Counted from the stretch's first letter, positions 44,211 through 51,616 are shown. The stretch: DNA of 64,000 nucleotides from Candidatus Borkfalkia ceftriaxoniphila (GCF_004134775.1 NZ_SDOZ01000004.1:93426-157425), one strand, 5' to 3'. Program-made: numbers and translations. Notes: a model not told the origin generated them from the letters alone.

Positions 44211-44432
44211 ATGAAAGAACTGATACAACTTTTGAAAGAGATCCGCCCCGACGTGGATTTCGAAAACAACACGGCGCTCATCGATCAGGGCGTACTCGAC
44301 TCTCTGGACATTATGGAGATCGTCGCCGAGATCACCGACCGTTTCGACGTGAGCATTTCTCCCGCCGATATCGTGCCCGCGAATTTCAATTCCGCGGCGG
44401 CGCTGTGGGCGATGATCGAAAAATTAAAGTAA
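44211..44432 (+). CDS. DltC-like acyl/aminoacyl carrier protein
   Basis: A 73-aa phosphopantetheine carrier, the expected size for DltC. The attachment site is the Ser of GVLDSLDIMEIV. AAGGAG at 44198-44203 overlaps the end of the decarboxylase gene. In-frame sequence upstream of the ATG at 44211 belongs to that gene and is not part of this protein. Last gene of the operon, followed by a strong terminator. It would carry the amino acid activated by the DltA-like enzyme to the MBOAT protein. Confidence 0.92.
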   Translation: MKELIQLLKEIRPDVDFENNTALIDQGVLDSLDIMEIVAEITDRFDVSISPADIVPANFNSAAALWAMIEKLK

Positions 44433-44472
44433 AAAAGAGGCGTTGAATTTGAAAATTCAACGCCTCTTTTTC
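44433..44472. terminator. Bidirectional terminator between Dlt-like operon and amidase gene
   Basis: AAAAAGAGGCGTTGAATTT pairs with AAATTCAACGCCTCTTTTT; T tracts on both strands serve the two convergent genes. Confidence 0.93.
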
Positions 44473-44956
44473 AGTCGGGAACGCGGACGCCGAGAATGTG
44501 TATCCCGCGCAGCCGTTCGAAATAGTATGTATAGAGAGGTTTGTTGTACGCGTCGTAAGTGTGGGCGGCAACGAGAGGCCCGCGCGAAAATCCGACGATG
44601 ATGGGCGTATGGTAAAAATCTCCCGTATCCCTTCCCAGTTGTACCAGATCGCCTTCCTGCAATTCTTCCACGGGGGATTCCTGTCCGAACGGTCCCAAAC
44701 CGTCGTTTTCCGTAAGAAATCGGTAAATGTATTCCACGCCCGTCCACGAGGCTGTGCGGTCGTTCGCGGAGCGGTAAAACCAACCCGTGACGGGGCGGTA
44801 ATTCATTACGGCGCCGCCCGCGTGCAGGCACTGCGAAACGTAATTGGTACAGTCGCCGCCCAGCCTGTCGAAATTATAATATTGCGGATTGCGCCCGTAC
44901 GCCCATTTGCGGGCGTATTCCACCGCGGCTTTTCTGTCATACGCAATGATTTTCAT
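44471..44956 (-). CDS. Amidase-domain (Amidase_6-type) protein
   Basis: A 161-aa protein of the putative amidase domain family, papain-like in motif. It starts with YDRKAAVEYARKWA; the candidate nucleophile Cys is in GGDCTNYVSQCLHAGG, and the His in DFYHTPIIVGF. Secreted relatives occur as C-terminal domains of spore or wall proteins; this one has no signal peptide. Convergent with the Dlt-like operon and 35 bp downstream of ldh. Wall-related hydrolase activity is inference. Confidence 0.85.
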   Translation of the reverse strand: MKIIAYDRKAAVEYARKWAYGRNPQYYNFDRLGGDCTNYVSQCLHAGGAVMNYRPVTGWFYRSANDRTASWTGVEYIYRFLTENDGLGPFGQESPVEELQEGDLVQLGRDTGDFYHTPIIVGFSRGPLVAAHTYDAYNKPLYTYYFERLRGIHILGVRVPD

Positions 44957-44991
44957 GCTATATTCTATGCGCCGCGGTTCAAAAAGGTACG

Positions 44992-45936
44992 CTATTCGAT
45001 TTCCCGCATTGTCTTTTTGAGAAGTTCGGCGGATGTTTGCAGAAGTTCCTTTTCCCGCTCGTTGAGAGCGATGGGCACGATGCGCTCCACGCCGTCCGAA
45101 CCCACGATGGCGGGAATACTCAGCGTGACGCCGTCCACGCCGAACTCGCCGTGCAGGGCGGTGGATACGGGCAGAATGGACTTCTCGTCACGCACGACCG
45201 CCTCGCAGATGCGCTGTACCGCCATGCCTATGCCGTAATAGGTCGCTTTTTTGCGCTCGATGATCTCATAAGCGCTGTTTTTGACCGATTCTCCGATTTT
45301 TTCCATGGCGCCGTCGTGATCGTAAAAGCCGCGCATTTCGCAGAAATCGTGCAGGGGCACGCCCGATACGTTGGAACTGCTCCAAACGGGGATCTCGCTG
45401 TCGCCGTGTTCGCCGATGATAAAGGTGTGCACGCTACGGCTGTCCACGGAGAGGTGTTCGCCCAAAAGATATTTGAGCCGCGCCGTGTCAAGCACCGTTC
45501 CCGAACCGAAAACGCGCTCTTCGGGCAGATCGGAGATTTGTTGCGTCAGCCTGGTCAGAATGTCTACGGGATTGGCTACGATGAGCAGAATGCCCGCAAA
45601 CCCGCGTGCGTTGAGTTCGGGGATGATCGAACGGAAAATCTTCGCGTTTTTGCGCACGAGATCCAGCCGCGTTTCCCCGGGTTTCTGATTGGCGCCCGCC
45701 GTGATGATGACGACGGCGGCGTCTTTGAGATCGTCGTAATCGCCCGCGTAAATGTTCATGGGTTTTGCGAATAAGAGGCCGTGGCTGATGTCCATCGCTT
45801 CGCCCTCGGCGCGGGCGCGGTCGGCGTCGAGCAGCACCATTTCCGAAAACAACCCGTGCTGCATCAGCGTGTAGGCGCAGGTCGAACCCACGAACCCGCA
45901 ACCGATAATGGCAACTTTTCTGACGTTAACGTTCAT
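44992..45936 (-). CDS. ldh: L-lactate dehydrogenase
   Basis: NAD-dependent reduction of pyruvate to lactate in fermentation. Landmarks: GCGFVGSTCAYTL (NAD-binding loop), the substrate-specificity loop GANQKPGETRLDLV with Gln typical of lactate rather than malate dehydrogenases, VANPVD, and the catalytic His in IGEHGDSE. 314 aa is standard. AAGGAG lies about 9 nt before the ATG. Fructose 1,6-bisphosphate activation is common in Firmicute enzymes but cannot be read here. Confidence 0.96.
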   Translation of the reverse strand: MNVNVRKVAIIGCGFVGSTCAYTLMQHGLFSEMVLLDADRARAEGEAMDISHGLLFAKPMNIYAGDYDDLKDAAVVIITAGANQKPGETRLDLVRKNAKIFRSIIPELNARGFAGILLIVANPVDILTRLTQQISDLPEERVFGSGTVLDTARLKYLLGEHLSVDSRSVHTFIIGEHGDSEIPVWSSSNVSGVPLHDFCEMRGFYDHDGAMEKIGESVKNSAYEIIERKKATYYGIGMAVQRICEAVVRDEKSILPVSTALHGEFGVDGVTLSIPAIVGSDGVERIVPIALNEREKELLQTSAELLKKTMREIE

Positions 45937-45990
45937 AAATCAAATCTCCTTTTCGTTTATTATGCGCGTTCGGGCGGCTTTGATACGGAT

Positions 45991-46596
45991 TCACGCGCTA
46001 AGCCGCTCGCATTGGTGCAGGTGATAATAAAAATTTCCCTGTTTCATGCCCGTGCAGGCGAGGGCAGTTTTCAAAGAAATGTTTTTCAGTTTGAAAGCAC
46101 GCACCGTTTCCAGAAATTCTTTCGAGTAAACCGTCCGCGGCCTGCCGAACCGCACGCCGCGGCTTTTTGCGGCGGCGATTCCCTCCGCTTGTCTTGCGCG
46201 GATATTTTCACGCTCGTTTTCCGCGACAAAGGAAAGCACCTGCAGTACGATGTCGGAAATAAACTTTCCCACGAGCGTGTTGGATTTTGTCCGCGTGTCT
46301 AAAAGGGGCATATCGAGCACGAGGATATCCGCGCCGATCGTATTCACGATCTTCGACCATTCGGATATGATCGCGTTGTAGTTGCGCCCTAAGCGGTCAA
46401 TGGACTTGATAACGAGCAAATCGCCCGCGCGCAGCCGCTTTAAAAGTTTCGAATAGTTTTTCCGTTCGAAATCTTTTCCGCTCTTTTTGTCCGCATAAAT
46501 ACGATTGCCCGACACGCCGAAGTCTGCGAATGCTTTCAGTTGTCTGTCCAGATTTTGATCGCGCGCCGACACGCGCGCATATGCATAGATCTTCAT
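45991..46596 (-). CDS. Serine recombinase (resolvase/invertase family)
   Basis: A 201-aa small serine recombinase. The catalytic Ser is in YARVSARDQNLDRQ (near 9); the conserved SIDRLGRNY segment and the long E helix follow; the C-terminal ~50 residues form the DNA-binding HTH (RGVRFGRPRTVYSKEF, then KTALACTGMKQGNFYYHL). GGAGG lies 5 nt before the ATG at 46596; 21 upstream in-frame codons are rejected. No transposase partner, inverted repeats or obvious res/inversion sites were found nearby, so it appears to be an orphan, perhaps a remnant of a mobile element. Confidence 0.9.
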   Translation of the reverse strand: MKIYAYARVSARDQNLDRQLKAFADFGVSGNRIYADKKSGKDFERKNYSKLLKRLRAGDLLVIKSIDRLGRNYNAIISEWSKIVNTIGADILVLDMPLLDTRTKSNTLVGKFISDIVLQVLSFVAENERENIRARQAEGIAAAKSRGVRFGRPRTVYSKEFLETVRAFKLKNISLKTALACTGMKQGNFYYHLHQCERLSA

Positions 46597-46661
46597 TCCA
46601 TCCTCCATAGTATTATCATAAACGATTTTTTCCGTAATGTCATCAAAAACGGCGAACACGC

Positions 46662-46690
46662 TTTACAAAATTTTCTAAAATTGTTATAAT
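46662..46690 (+). promoter_or_regulatory. Promoter of pgmB
   Basis: TTTACA (46662-46667), 17-bp spacer, TATAAT (46685-46690). AAGGA at 46715-46719 serves ATG 46729. Confidence 0.87.
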
Positions 46691-46728
46691 AATGCCTATA
46701 ATAATATATTATATAAGGAAAAAATGTT

Positions 46729-47367
46729 ATGAAATTCAAAGGCGTTATTTTCGATCTCGACGGAGTTATCTGTTTTACGGATAAATTCCATTATCAGGCG
46801 TGGAAGAAACTGGCGGACAGGCTCGGCATTGAGTTTGACGAAAAGATCAACGACAGACTGCGCGGCGTTTCACGCATGGCTAGTCTTGAAATCATCCTTG
46901 AAAAGAGCGCGCGCGCCTATTCCGACGCCGAAAAAGAGAGTTTCGCTGCGGAAAAGAACGACGCCTACCGCGCGTTGTTGGAGAACATGGGTAAGTCCGA
47001 CGTGTCCGAAGAAGTGCGCGATACGCTTTCGGAACTCAGGGCGCGAGGCGTTTTGCTTGCCATCGGTTCTTCGAGCCGCAATACGCCGCTCATTTTAGAA
47101 AAGACGGGCATGAAACAGTATTTCGACGCGGTGAGCGACGGTAACAATATCACCCGTTCCAAACCCGATCCCGAAGTGTTTTTAAAAGCGGCGCAGTTTC
47201 TGAATCTCGCGCCTGCCGATTGCCTCGTGGTGGAAGACGCGGTCGCGGGCATCGACGCGGGATTTTCGGGCGGTTTTCGCACCGCCGCCATCGGTGAGGC
47301 GACCAATTACGACAGACCCGATTATAAATTAACTACATTTTCAGATCTTTTGAAAATTGTTGACTGA
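46729..47367 (+). CDS. pgmB: Beta-phosphoglucomutase, HAD superfamily
   Basis: Interconverts beta-glucose 1-phosphate and glucose 6-phosphate, usually after maltose or trehalose phosphorolysis. HAD motif I is FDLDGVICFTD, with the second Asp as general acid; motif II is AIGSSSRN; the Lys is in ITRSKPDPEVFLKAA; motif IV is VVEDAVAGIDAG. 212 aa is typical. The helical cap and the RGVSRMASLEIIL substrate loop support beta-PGM over a general HAD phosphatase. No glycoside phosphorylase is adjacent. A three-codon ATG TTA TGA overlaps its start. Confidence 0.92.
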   Translation: MKFKGVIFDLDGVICFTDKFHYQAWKKLADRLGIEFDEKINDRLRGVSRMASLEIILEKSARAYSDAEKESFAAEKNDAYRALLENMGKSDVSEEVRDTLSELRARGVLLAIGSSSRNTPLILEKTGMKQYFDAVSDGNNITRSKPDPEVFLKAAQFLNLAPADCLVVEDAVAGIDAGFSGGFRTAAIGEATNYDRPDYKLTTFSDLLKIVD

Positions 47368-47379
47368 CCGAAACCGATC

Positions 47380-47412
47380 GCGGGGCCGCATTTTGCAGCC
47401 CCGCTTTTTTTT
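47380..47412 (+). terminator. Intrinsic terminator of pgmB
   Basis: GCGGGGC/GCCCCGC stem with an inner GCA/TGC pair and an eight-T tail. Confidence 0.9.
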
Positions 47413-47422
47413 GGGAAAACGC

Positions 47423-47451
47423 TTGATAGAAGAAACCGTAAGTGGTATGAT
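47423..47451 (+). promoter_or_regulatory. Promoter of the Rrf2-oxidoreductase operon
   Basis: TTGATA (47423-47428), 17-bp spacer, TATGAT (47446-47451). Expected start near 47458, just before the dyad at 47464. Confidence 0.72.
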
Positions 47452-47463
47452 TACGGTATAAAA

Positions 47464-47482
47464 TGTAACCAAATAAGTTACA
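47464..47482 (+). promoter_or_regulatory. Candidate Rrf2 operator
   Basis: Perfect inverted repeat TGTAAC-N7-GTTACA, centred about 15 bp after the expected start point: a position suited to repression of the gene's own operon. Confidence 0.68.
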
Positions 47483-47498
47483 AAATATCGGAGGAAGC

Positions 47499-47921
47499 AT
47501 GAACGGAGAATTTGTCACGGCCGTACACGCGATGGTCTATCTTCACCACAAGGGGGGGCGCGTCACGAGCGAGGAACTGGCAGACAATATCTGCACCAAT
47601 GCGGTATGCGTGCGCCGAGTGATGTCGAAACTCTGCAAGCGCGGACTTGCGGAAACCAGGGCGGGCCGCAGCGGTGGCGGCTATCGCTACGAAAAGACGC
47701 GTACGGTGAATTTGCGCCAGATCGCCGAAGCGGTGGCTTGTACGCTTGTAGAGGCGGGTTATCGCAGCGGCGGCGAAGATAAAGAGTGCCGCATCGCTTC
47801 GGGAATGTCCTCGTATATCGAGGGGCTGTGCAGCGAACTCGACGATATGTGCAAAATAATACTTGAAAAGATCACAGTGGCGGATGTGGAAAGATCGCTC
47901 ACGGAAAGGGCGAATATTTAA
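47499..47921 (+). CDS. Rrf2-family transcriptional regulator
   Basis: A 140-aa winged-helix regulator; residues 1-80 contain FVTAVHAMVYLHHKGGRVTS, the recognition helix AVCVRRVMSKLCKRGLAET and the wing GRSGGGYRY. Rrf2 proteins that bind Fe-S clusters carry three Cys in the region about 90-105; here I see only one there (DKECRIA) plus Cys in the HTH part, so a cluster of the IscR type is unlikely. CGGAGGA lies 6 nt before the ATG. It precedes the flavin oxidoreductase gene by 17 bp and has a dyad in its leader, suggesting autorepression and control of the oxidoreductase in response to a thiol or oxidant signal (inference). Confidence 0.9.
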   Translation: MNGEFVTAVHAMVYLHHKGGRVTSEELADNICTNAVCVRRVMSKLCKRGLAETRAGRSGGGYRYEKTRTVNLRQIAEAVACTLVEAGYRSGGEDKECRIASGMSSYIEGLCSELDDMCKIILEKITVADVERSLTERANI

Positions 47922-47938
47922 ATGAAAAGGAGATTTTT

Positions 47939-49297
47939 ATGAAACGTTTCGATGCGGTCATGATCGGTTTCGGAAAAGGCGCAAAAACATTGGCGGCAGA
48001 ACTGGCTGCGCGGGGCGAAAAAGTCGCCGTGATCGAACAGTCGGATAAAATGTACGGCGGAACATGCATCAACGTCGGGTGCATTCCCACAAAATCGCTC
48101 GTCAACAGCGCCGCCGAGGCGAAACGGCTTTCTTCTTTTGCGGAAAAGCGTACGCATTATGCCCGCGCGGTCGAGGAAAAAAATCGCCTGACTGCCATGC
48201 TCCGCGCTAAAAATTATGCGAAAATCGCAGACGCGCCCAATGCGGAGGTGATCACGGGGCATGCGGAGTTTATGTCGCCCCACACGCTTTTGGTTCGGGG
48301 AAAAGACGGTCAACAGGAACTTTACGGCGAAAAAATTTTTATTAATACGGGTTCGAATGCTTTCTTGCCGTCCATAGAAGGCATACATTCTTCCCGCGTT
48401 TATACCAGCGAAACTTTGATGGACGTCACAGAACTGCCTGAAAAACTTGCGATCGTCGGCGGAGGATACATCGGATTGGAATATGCCTCCATGTATGCGA
48501 ATTTCGGTTCGCAAGTGACCGTTTTGCAAGTGGAAAGCGAATTTATTCCGCGCGAAGACCGCGAGATCGCCGCTGAAATTTTCAAGGTGCTTTCCGAAAA
48601 GATCGATTTCCGATTGGGCGCGCAGATCCGGTCGATCCGCGAAATAGGGAATAAAACGCGGCTCGAGTGGCTGGAAAACGGCGAAATGCGCGCGCTGGAC
48701 GCCGATGCGATTCTGATCGCCACGGGCCGTCGTCCCGCAACCGCGGATCTGCATCTGGAAAAGGCGGGCGTGGAAACCTTGCCGAACGGCGCCGTCCGTA
48801 CAGACGCACATTTGAAAACGACCGCCGATCATATCTGGGCGATGGGCGACTGCAAGGGCGGCTTGCAATTTACATATATTTCGCTCGATGATGCAAGGAT
48901 CGTGCGCGCGCAGTTATTCGGCGGCGACAGGACTGCCGAAAATCGCGGCGCGATCCCATACAGCGTTTTTATCGACCCTCCGTTTTCTCACGTTGGGCTC
49001 AACGAAACGCAGGCGAAAGCGGCGGGGAAAGAGGTGCTTGCGGCGAGGCTCGCCGTCGCCGCGATTCCCAAAGCGCATGTGCTGAAAAGTCCTCGGGGCT
49101 TGATGAAAGCCGTCGTCGAAAAGCAATCGGGGCGCATTCTCGGGGCAGACCTTTTTTGCGAGGAATCGCACGAACTTGTGAACCTGATCAAATTCGCCAT
49201 CGACGCAGGCTTGCCGTATACGGTTTTGCGAGATGCGATCTATACTCATCCGACCATGAGCGAATCGTTCAACGATCTGTTTGCAAATCTGAAATAA
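47939..49297 (+). CDS. Pyridine nucleotide-disulfide oxidoreductase, RclA-like
   Basis: FAD- and NAD(P)H-dependent class I oxidoreductase, 452 aa. The N-terminal FAD site is VMIGFGKGAKTLAAELA, the redox-active disulfide GGTCINVGCIPTKSL, the NAD(P) site AIVGGGYIGLEYASM, the second FAD segment IWAMGDCKGG, and the C-terminal dimer interface ends with THPTMSESFNDL. These features and the first FAD loop (G-x-G-K-G-A) recall E. coli RclA, a Cu(II) reductase tied to reactive chlorine stress, more than glutathione reductase or lipoamide dehydrogenase. AAAAGGAG precedes the ATG. Likely controlled by the Rrf2 regulator in the same operon. Confidence 0.9.
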   Translation: MKRFDAVMIGFGKGAKTLAAELAARGEKVAVIEQSDKMYGGTCINVGCIPTKSLVNSAAEAKRLSSFAEKRTHYARAVEEKNRLTAMLRAKNYAKIADAPNAEVITGHAEFMSPHTLLVRGKDGQQELYGEKIFINTGSNAFLPSIEGIHSSRVYTSETLMDVTELPEKLAIVGGGYIGLEYASMYANFGSQVTVLQVESEFIPREDREIAAEIFKVLSEKIDFRLGAQIRSIREIGNKTRLEWLENGEMRALDADAILIATGRRPATADLHLEKAGVETLPNGAVRTDAHLKTTADHIWAMGDCKGGLQFTYISLDDARIVRAQLFGGDRTAENRGAIPYSVFIDPPFSHVGLNETQAKAAGKEVLAARLAVAAIPKAHVLKSPRGLMKAVVEKQSGRILGADLFCEESHELVNLIKFAIDAGLPYTVLRDAIYTHPTMSESFNDLFANLK

Positions 49298-49332
49298 AAA
49301 AAAGGGTGAAGGCAAATCCTTCGCCCCTTTTA
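49296..49332. terminator. Bidirectional terminator
   Basis: AAAAGGG-T-GAAGG / CCTTC-GC-CCCTTTT hairpin between the convergent oxidoreductase and ROK genes; the minus strand has the better T tract. Confidence 0.85.
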
Positions 49333-50298
49333 TATTGTTCTTTCGAGATTGTACTTTGCAATGGTCAGCGCGGCATAATCGCCGATCTGCTCGCCGAGCG
49401 CCGCGGGCACGATTTTTAAATCGGCGTTCACGCTCAGCGCTTCCCTTTTTAGGCTTTCCCGCATCGCGCTTTCCATATATTGCCCCGCGCGCATGAACAC
49501 GCCGCCGATGACGATGCATTCGGGGTTGAGAATATCCGCTAAAACAGCCAGACCGCGCCCCAGATATTCTCCCGCCTCGCGGAAAATTTCAAGCGCCAGA
49601 GGCTCTTTGCCGTGCGCAGCGGCGGCGAGTTTTTTGGCGGTCATGGTTTCGGCGTCTTGCATCGTATAGGGGATAGGTCTGCCGATCTGCAGTTGTTCGA
49701 GAATGCGGATGCGGGCAAGTTGGGCGATCCCCGCGCCGCTGCAGAATCCCTCGAAAGAGCCGCTCTTTCCATACCCCACGGGACCGAACGGGGCGAGGCG
49801 GATATGCCCGACTTCACCGGCGGAGTTGCTCTTGCCCGTATAGAGTGCGCCGTTTAAGATCAATCCCGCGCCCAGCCCCGTGCCGAACGTGAGAAAAATC
49901 ATATCTTCGTAGCCTTTTCCCGCGCCGTACGTCCATTCCGCCAATGCGCAGGCGTCCGCATCGTTGCATAAAAACGTCGGCACGCCGAGCGCGTCTTGCA
50001 CGAGTTTCACGATGGGGACGTTGTCCCAGCCGAGCAGGTTGGGCGGGGATAAGATCATGCCCGCCTTGCTGTTCAACGGTCCTCCGCAGGAGATCCCGAC
50101 GGATTTGAGATCTTCGGCGGTACAGCCGTGCAAGCGCATTTCTTCATGCAGCAGCCCGACGAGTTTTTCTATGACCGTTTCGGGCGAGCCTTCTGTTTTG
50201 AATTCGATGCGGGATAAAAAGTCGAACCCGTTCGCGGTCTCTTCGCCCAGTATCACGGCGCACTTTGTGCCGCCGATGTCAAAACCCGCTAATTTCAT
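49330..50298 (-). CDS. ROK-family sugar kinase lacking the usual zinc motif
   Basis: Predicted cytoplasmic hexose kinase of ~322 aa. The phosphate-binding start is AGFDIGGTKCAV, the catalytic Asp is in FLCNDADACALAEW, and the second phosphate loop is FLTFGTGLGAGLI. The His of the family zinc site is present (GEVGHIRLAPFG), but the downstream C-x-C-G-x-x-G-C cluster is replaced by PFGPVGYGKSGSFEGFCSGAG. So it is an atypical ROK protein; it could be a glucokinase or a kinase of another sugar. ATG 50298 has GAAGGAG upstream; the alternative start at 50313 would lie before that site. Confidence 0.9.
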   Translation of the reverse strand: MKLAGFDIGGTKCAVILGEETANGFDFLSRIEFKTEGSPETVIEKLVGLLHEEMRLHGCTAEDLKSVGISCGGPLNSKAGMILSPPNLLGWDNVPIVKLVQDALGVPTFLCNDADACALAEWTYGAGKGYEDMIFLTFGTGLGAGLILNGALYTGKSNSAGEVGHIRLAPFGPVGYGKSGSFEGFCSGAGIAQLARIRILEQLQIGRPIPYTMQDAETMTAKKLAAAAHGKEPLALEIFREAGEYLGRGLAVLADILNPECIVIGGVFMRAGQYMESAMRESLKREALSVNADLKIVPAALGEQIGDYAALTIAKYNLERTI

Positions 50299-50320
50299 GT
50301 GTTTCTCCTTCAATACGTAA

Positions 50321-50369
50321 AAGAAAAGACGGACAACCCAGTATAAAATACTGCAATTTCCGTCTTTAA
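50321..50369 (-). terminator. Terminator downstream of tRNA-Glu
   Basis: On the minus strand AAAGACGGA...TCCGTCTTT with an inner CAGTAT/ATACTG stem and a T-rich tail (TTTTCTTTT), between the tRNA and the ROK gene. Confidence 0.8.
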
Positions 50370-50371
50370 AA

Positions 50372-50446
50372 TGGTAGCCCCATGGGGAATCGAACCCCAG
50401 TTTCCGCCGTGAGAGGGCGGCGTCTTAACCGCTTGACCATGAGGCC
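50372..50446 (-). tRNA. tRNA-Glu (anticodon CTC)
   Basis: Cloverleaf on the minus strand: acceptor GGCCTCA/TGGGGCT, D-arm GTCAAGCGGTTAAGAC, anticodon arm CCGCC-CTCTCAC-GGCGG giving anticodon CTC (reads GAG), T-arm TGGGG-TTCGATT-CCCCA, discriminator A and encoded CCA (50374-50372). Own promoter upstream and terminator downstream. Confidence 0.95.
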
Positions 50447-50467
50447 GTGTCAAAAAGTTACTATAAT

Positions 50468-50496
50468 ATTATAGCATAATCGAAATATCTTGGCAA
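50468..50496 (-). promoter_or_regulatory. tRNA-Glu promoter
   Basis: On the minus strand TTGCCA (50496-50491), 17-bp spacer, TATAAT (50473-50468); expected start near 50461, 15 nt before the mature tRNA. Confidence 0.85.
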
Positions 50497-50509
50497 CTTT
50501 TTTATAGGG

Positions 50510-50530
50510 GAAAAACCGAATATTTTCGGC
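50510..50530 (-). terminator. Terminator of the 6S-like RNA
   Basis: On the minus strand CCGAA-AATA-TTCGG followed by TTTTT. Confidence 0.75.
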
Positions 50531-50731
50531 ATTATTACAAAAATATCGACCCGCCTGTGCCGCAGAACGAAAAAGTGTTAACCCGCTTCTCGCAGGTGGG
50601 TGCGCCGCTTCGCCGCGTCAGACTTTCCGTTCATAAACAGACCTTGCCTATCGGCCAAGACTTTACGATAAAGCGCTCCCGGTTTAAAAATGTGGATTAA
50701 GATAATCCGAACTCCGAACACCGCAGATCTT
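50510..50731 (-). ncRNA. ssrS: Probable 6S RNA (SsrS)
   Basis: A ~220-nt non-coding transcript on the minus strand with its own promoter and terminator in a 351-bp gene-free region. The 5' part reads CTGCGGTGTTCGG, recalling the CUGAGAUGUUCGC start of E. coli 6S RNA. The 3' part has a CCTGC/GCGGG hairpin flanked by ACCC and GGGT, then TTCTGCGGCACAGG, resembling the GCCUGCGGCGGCAUC end. Small hairpins (CTTTA/TAAAG and CTTG...CAAG) lie in the middle. 6S RNA mimics an open promoter and sequesters housekeeping RNA polymerase. The identification rests on these recalled motifs, not on a covariance search. Confidence 0.6.
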
Positions 50732-50737
50732 GATTCT

Positions 50738-50766
50738 ATTATAACAATCCTTTCGGAAAATTACAA
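50738..50766 (-). promoter_or_regulatory. Promoter of the 6S-like RNA
   Basis: On the minus strand TTGTAA (50766-50761), 17-bp spacer, TATAAT (50743-50738); no coding sequence follows. Confidence 0.8.
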
Positions 50767-50797
50767 CAGATTCGAGGCAAAAAATTTGTGAAAAATT

Positions 50798-51616
50798 TTA
50801 CCTCTTTCCCAGCGCTTTCAGATATCCGAACAGTTTGCTTTCGAAATTCAGCCCGTAGCGCGCCTCTGTTTTGTCTTTCGCAGTCTGTTCTATGGCCTGC
50901 TTGGTAAAATCCGCGGAAACGCGCACGGCGTCCTCTAAACTTAGTCCGTTGGCGAGCGCGCCCACGAAGGCGCCCGCGTACACGTCGCCCGCGCCGTGGA
51001 ACTGTCCCTGCACTTTTTCGGTGGAATAGCGGCGCAGCGCGCCCGTTTCGTCCGTATAATAGACCGTGCTCGACGCGCCTTCCTCGCAGCCCGTGATCGA
51101 AGCGTGAGGGCAGAGTCCGTTCAGTTTTTCAAGCACGCTCTGAAATTCGGCGTCGGGGCGGTAGGGCGTATCGGTCAGAAAACAAGCCTCCGTAAGGTTT
51201 GGAACAATGACGTCCGCCACGCGGCACAGTCCCTTCATTTCGTTGACGAAGTTTTCGTCAAAATGCGCGTAAAGTTTTCCGTTGTCTCCGAGTACGGGAT
51301 CGACGATCATTGTGCCGCCTCTCTTTAAAAAGGCGCCCTTGATCTCTTTGACCATCTCCACCTGCTCGACGCTGCCCAGATAGCCGCTGATAATGATATC
51401 GTATTCCAGTCCGAGACTTTTCCAGTGATTTAAAACGGAAGGTATATCTTCGCTCAGGTCGCGGAACGTGTACCCCGTAAAGCCGCCCGTGTGCGTGGAA
51501 AGTATGGCGGTAGGCAGAATGTCGCAGGTGTAACCCGCGGCGGAAATGATGGGGAGCGCCACCGTCAGGGAGCATTTTCCTACGCAGGAAATATCGTTGA
51601 TCGCTAAAATTCTCAT
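50798..51616 (-). CDS. Pyridoxal/pyridoxamine kinase (ribokinase superfamily)
   Basis: Vitamin B6 salvage kinase making pyridoxal 5'-phosphate, 272 aa. PdxK/PdxY-type features: start ILAINDISCVGKCSLT, LSTHTGGFTGYTFRDL, MIVDPVLGDNGKLY and the anion-hole/catalytic segment QGQFHGAGDVYAGAFVGAL, in which the catalytic Asp is in GAGD. GAGGTGC lies before the ATG. It is upstream of, and transcribed towards, the 6S-like RNA, which has its own promoter. PLP demand here is met by alr and the decarboxylase among others, but no direct link is implied. Confidence 0.93.
   Translation of the reverse strand: MRILAINDISCVGKCSLTVALPIISAAGYTCDILPTAILSTHTGGFTGYTFRDLSEDIPSVLNHWKSLGLEYDIIISGYLGSVEQVEMVKEIKGAFLKRGGTMIVDPVLGDNGKLYAHFDENFVNEMKGLCRVADVIVPNLTEACFLTDTPYRPDAEFQSVLEKLNGLCPHASITGCEEGASSTVYYTDETGALRRYSTEKVQGQFHGAGDVYAGAFVGALANGLSLEDAVRVSADFTKQAIEQTAKDKTEARYGLNFESKLFGYLKALGKR

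Noticed and set aside
45991..46728. Recombinase region as a transposon or integrative element
   Set aside because: No inverted repeats, target duplication or cargo genes; neighbours are ordinary chromosomal genes.
46724..46732. Three-codon ATG TTA TGA overlapping the pgmB start
   Set aside because: Too short to be called a leader peptide; the AAGGA spacing fits the pgmB ATG.
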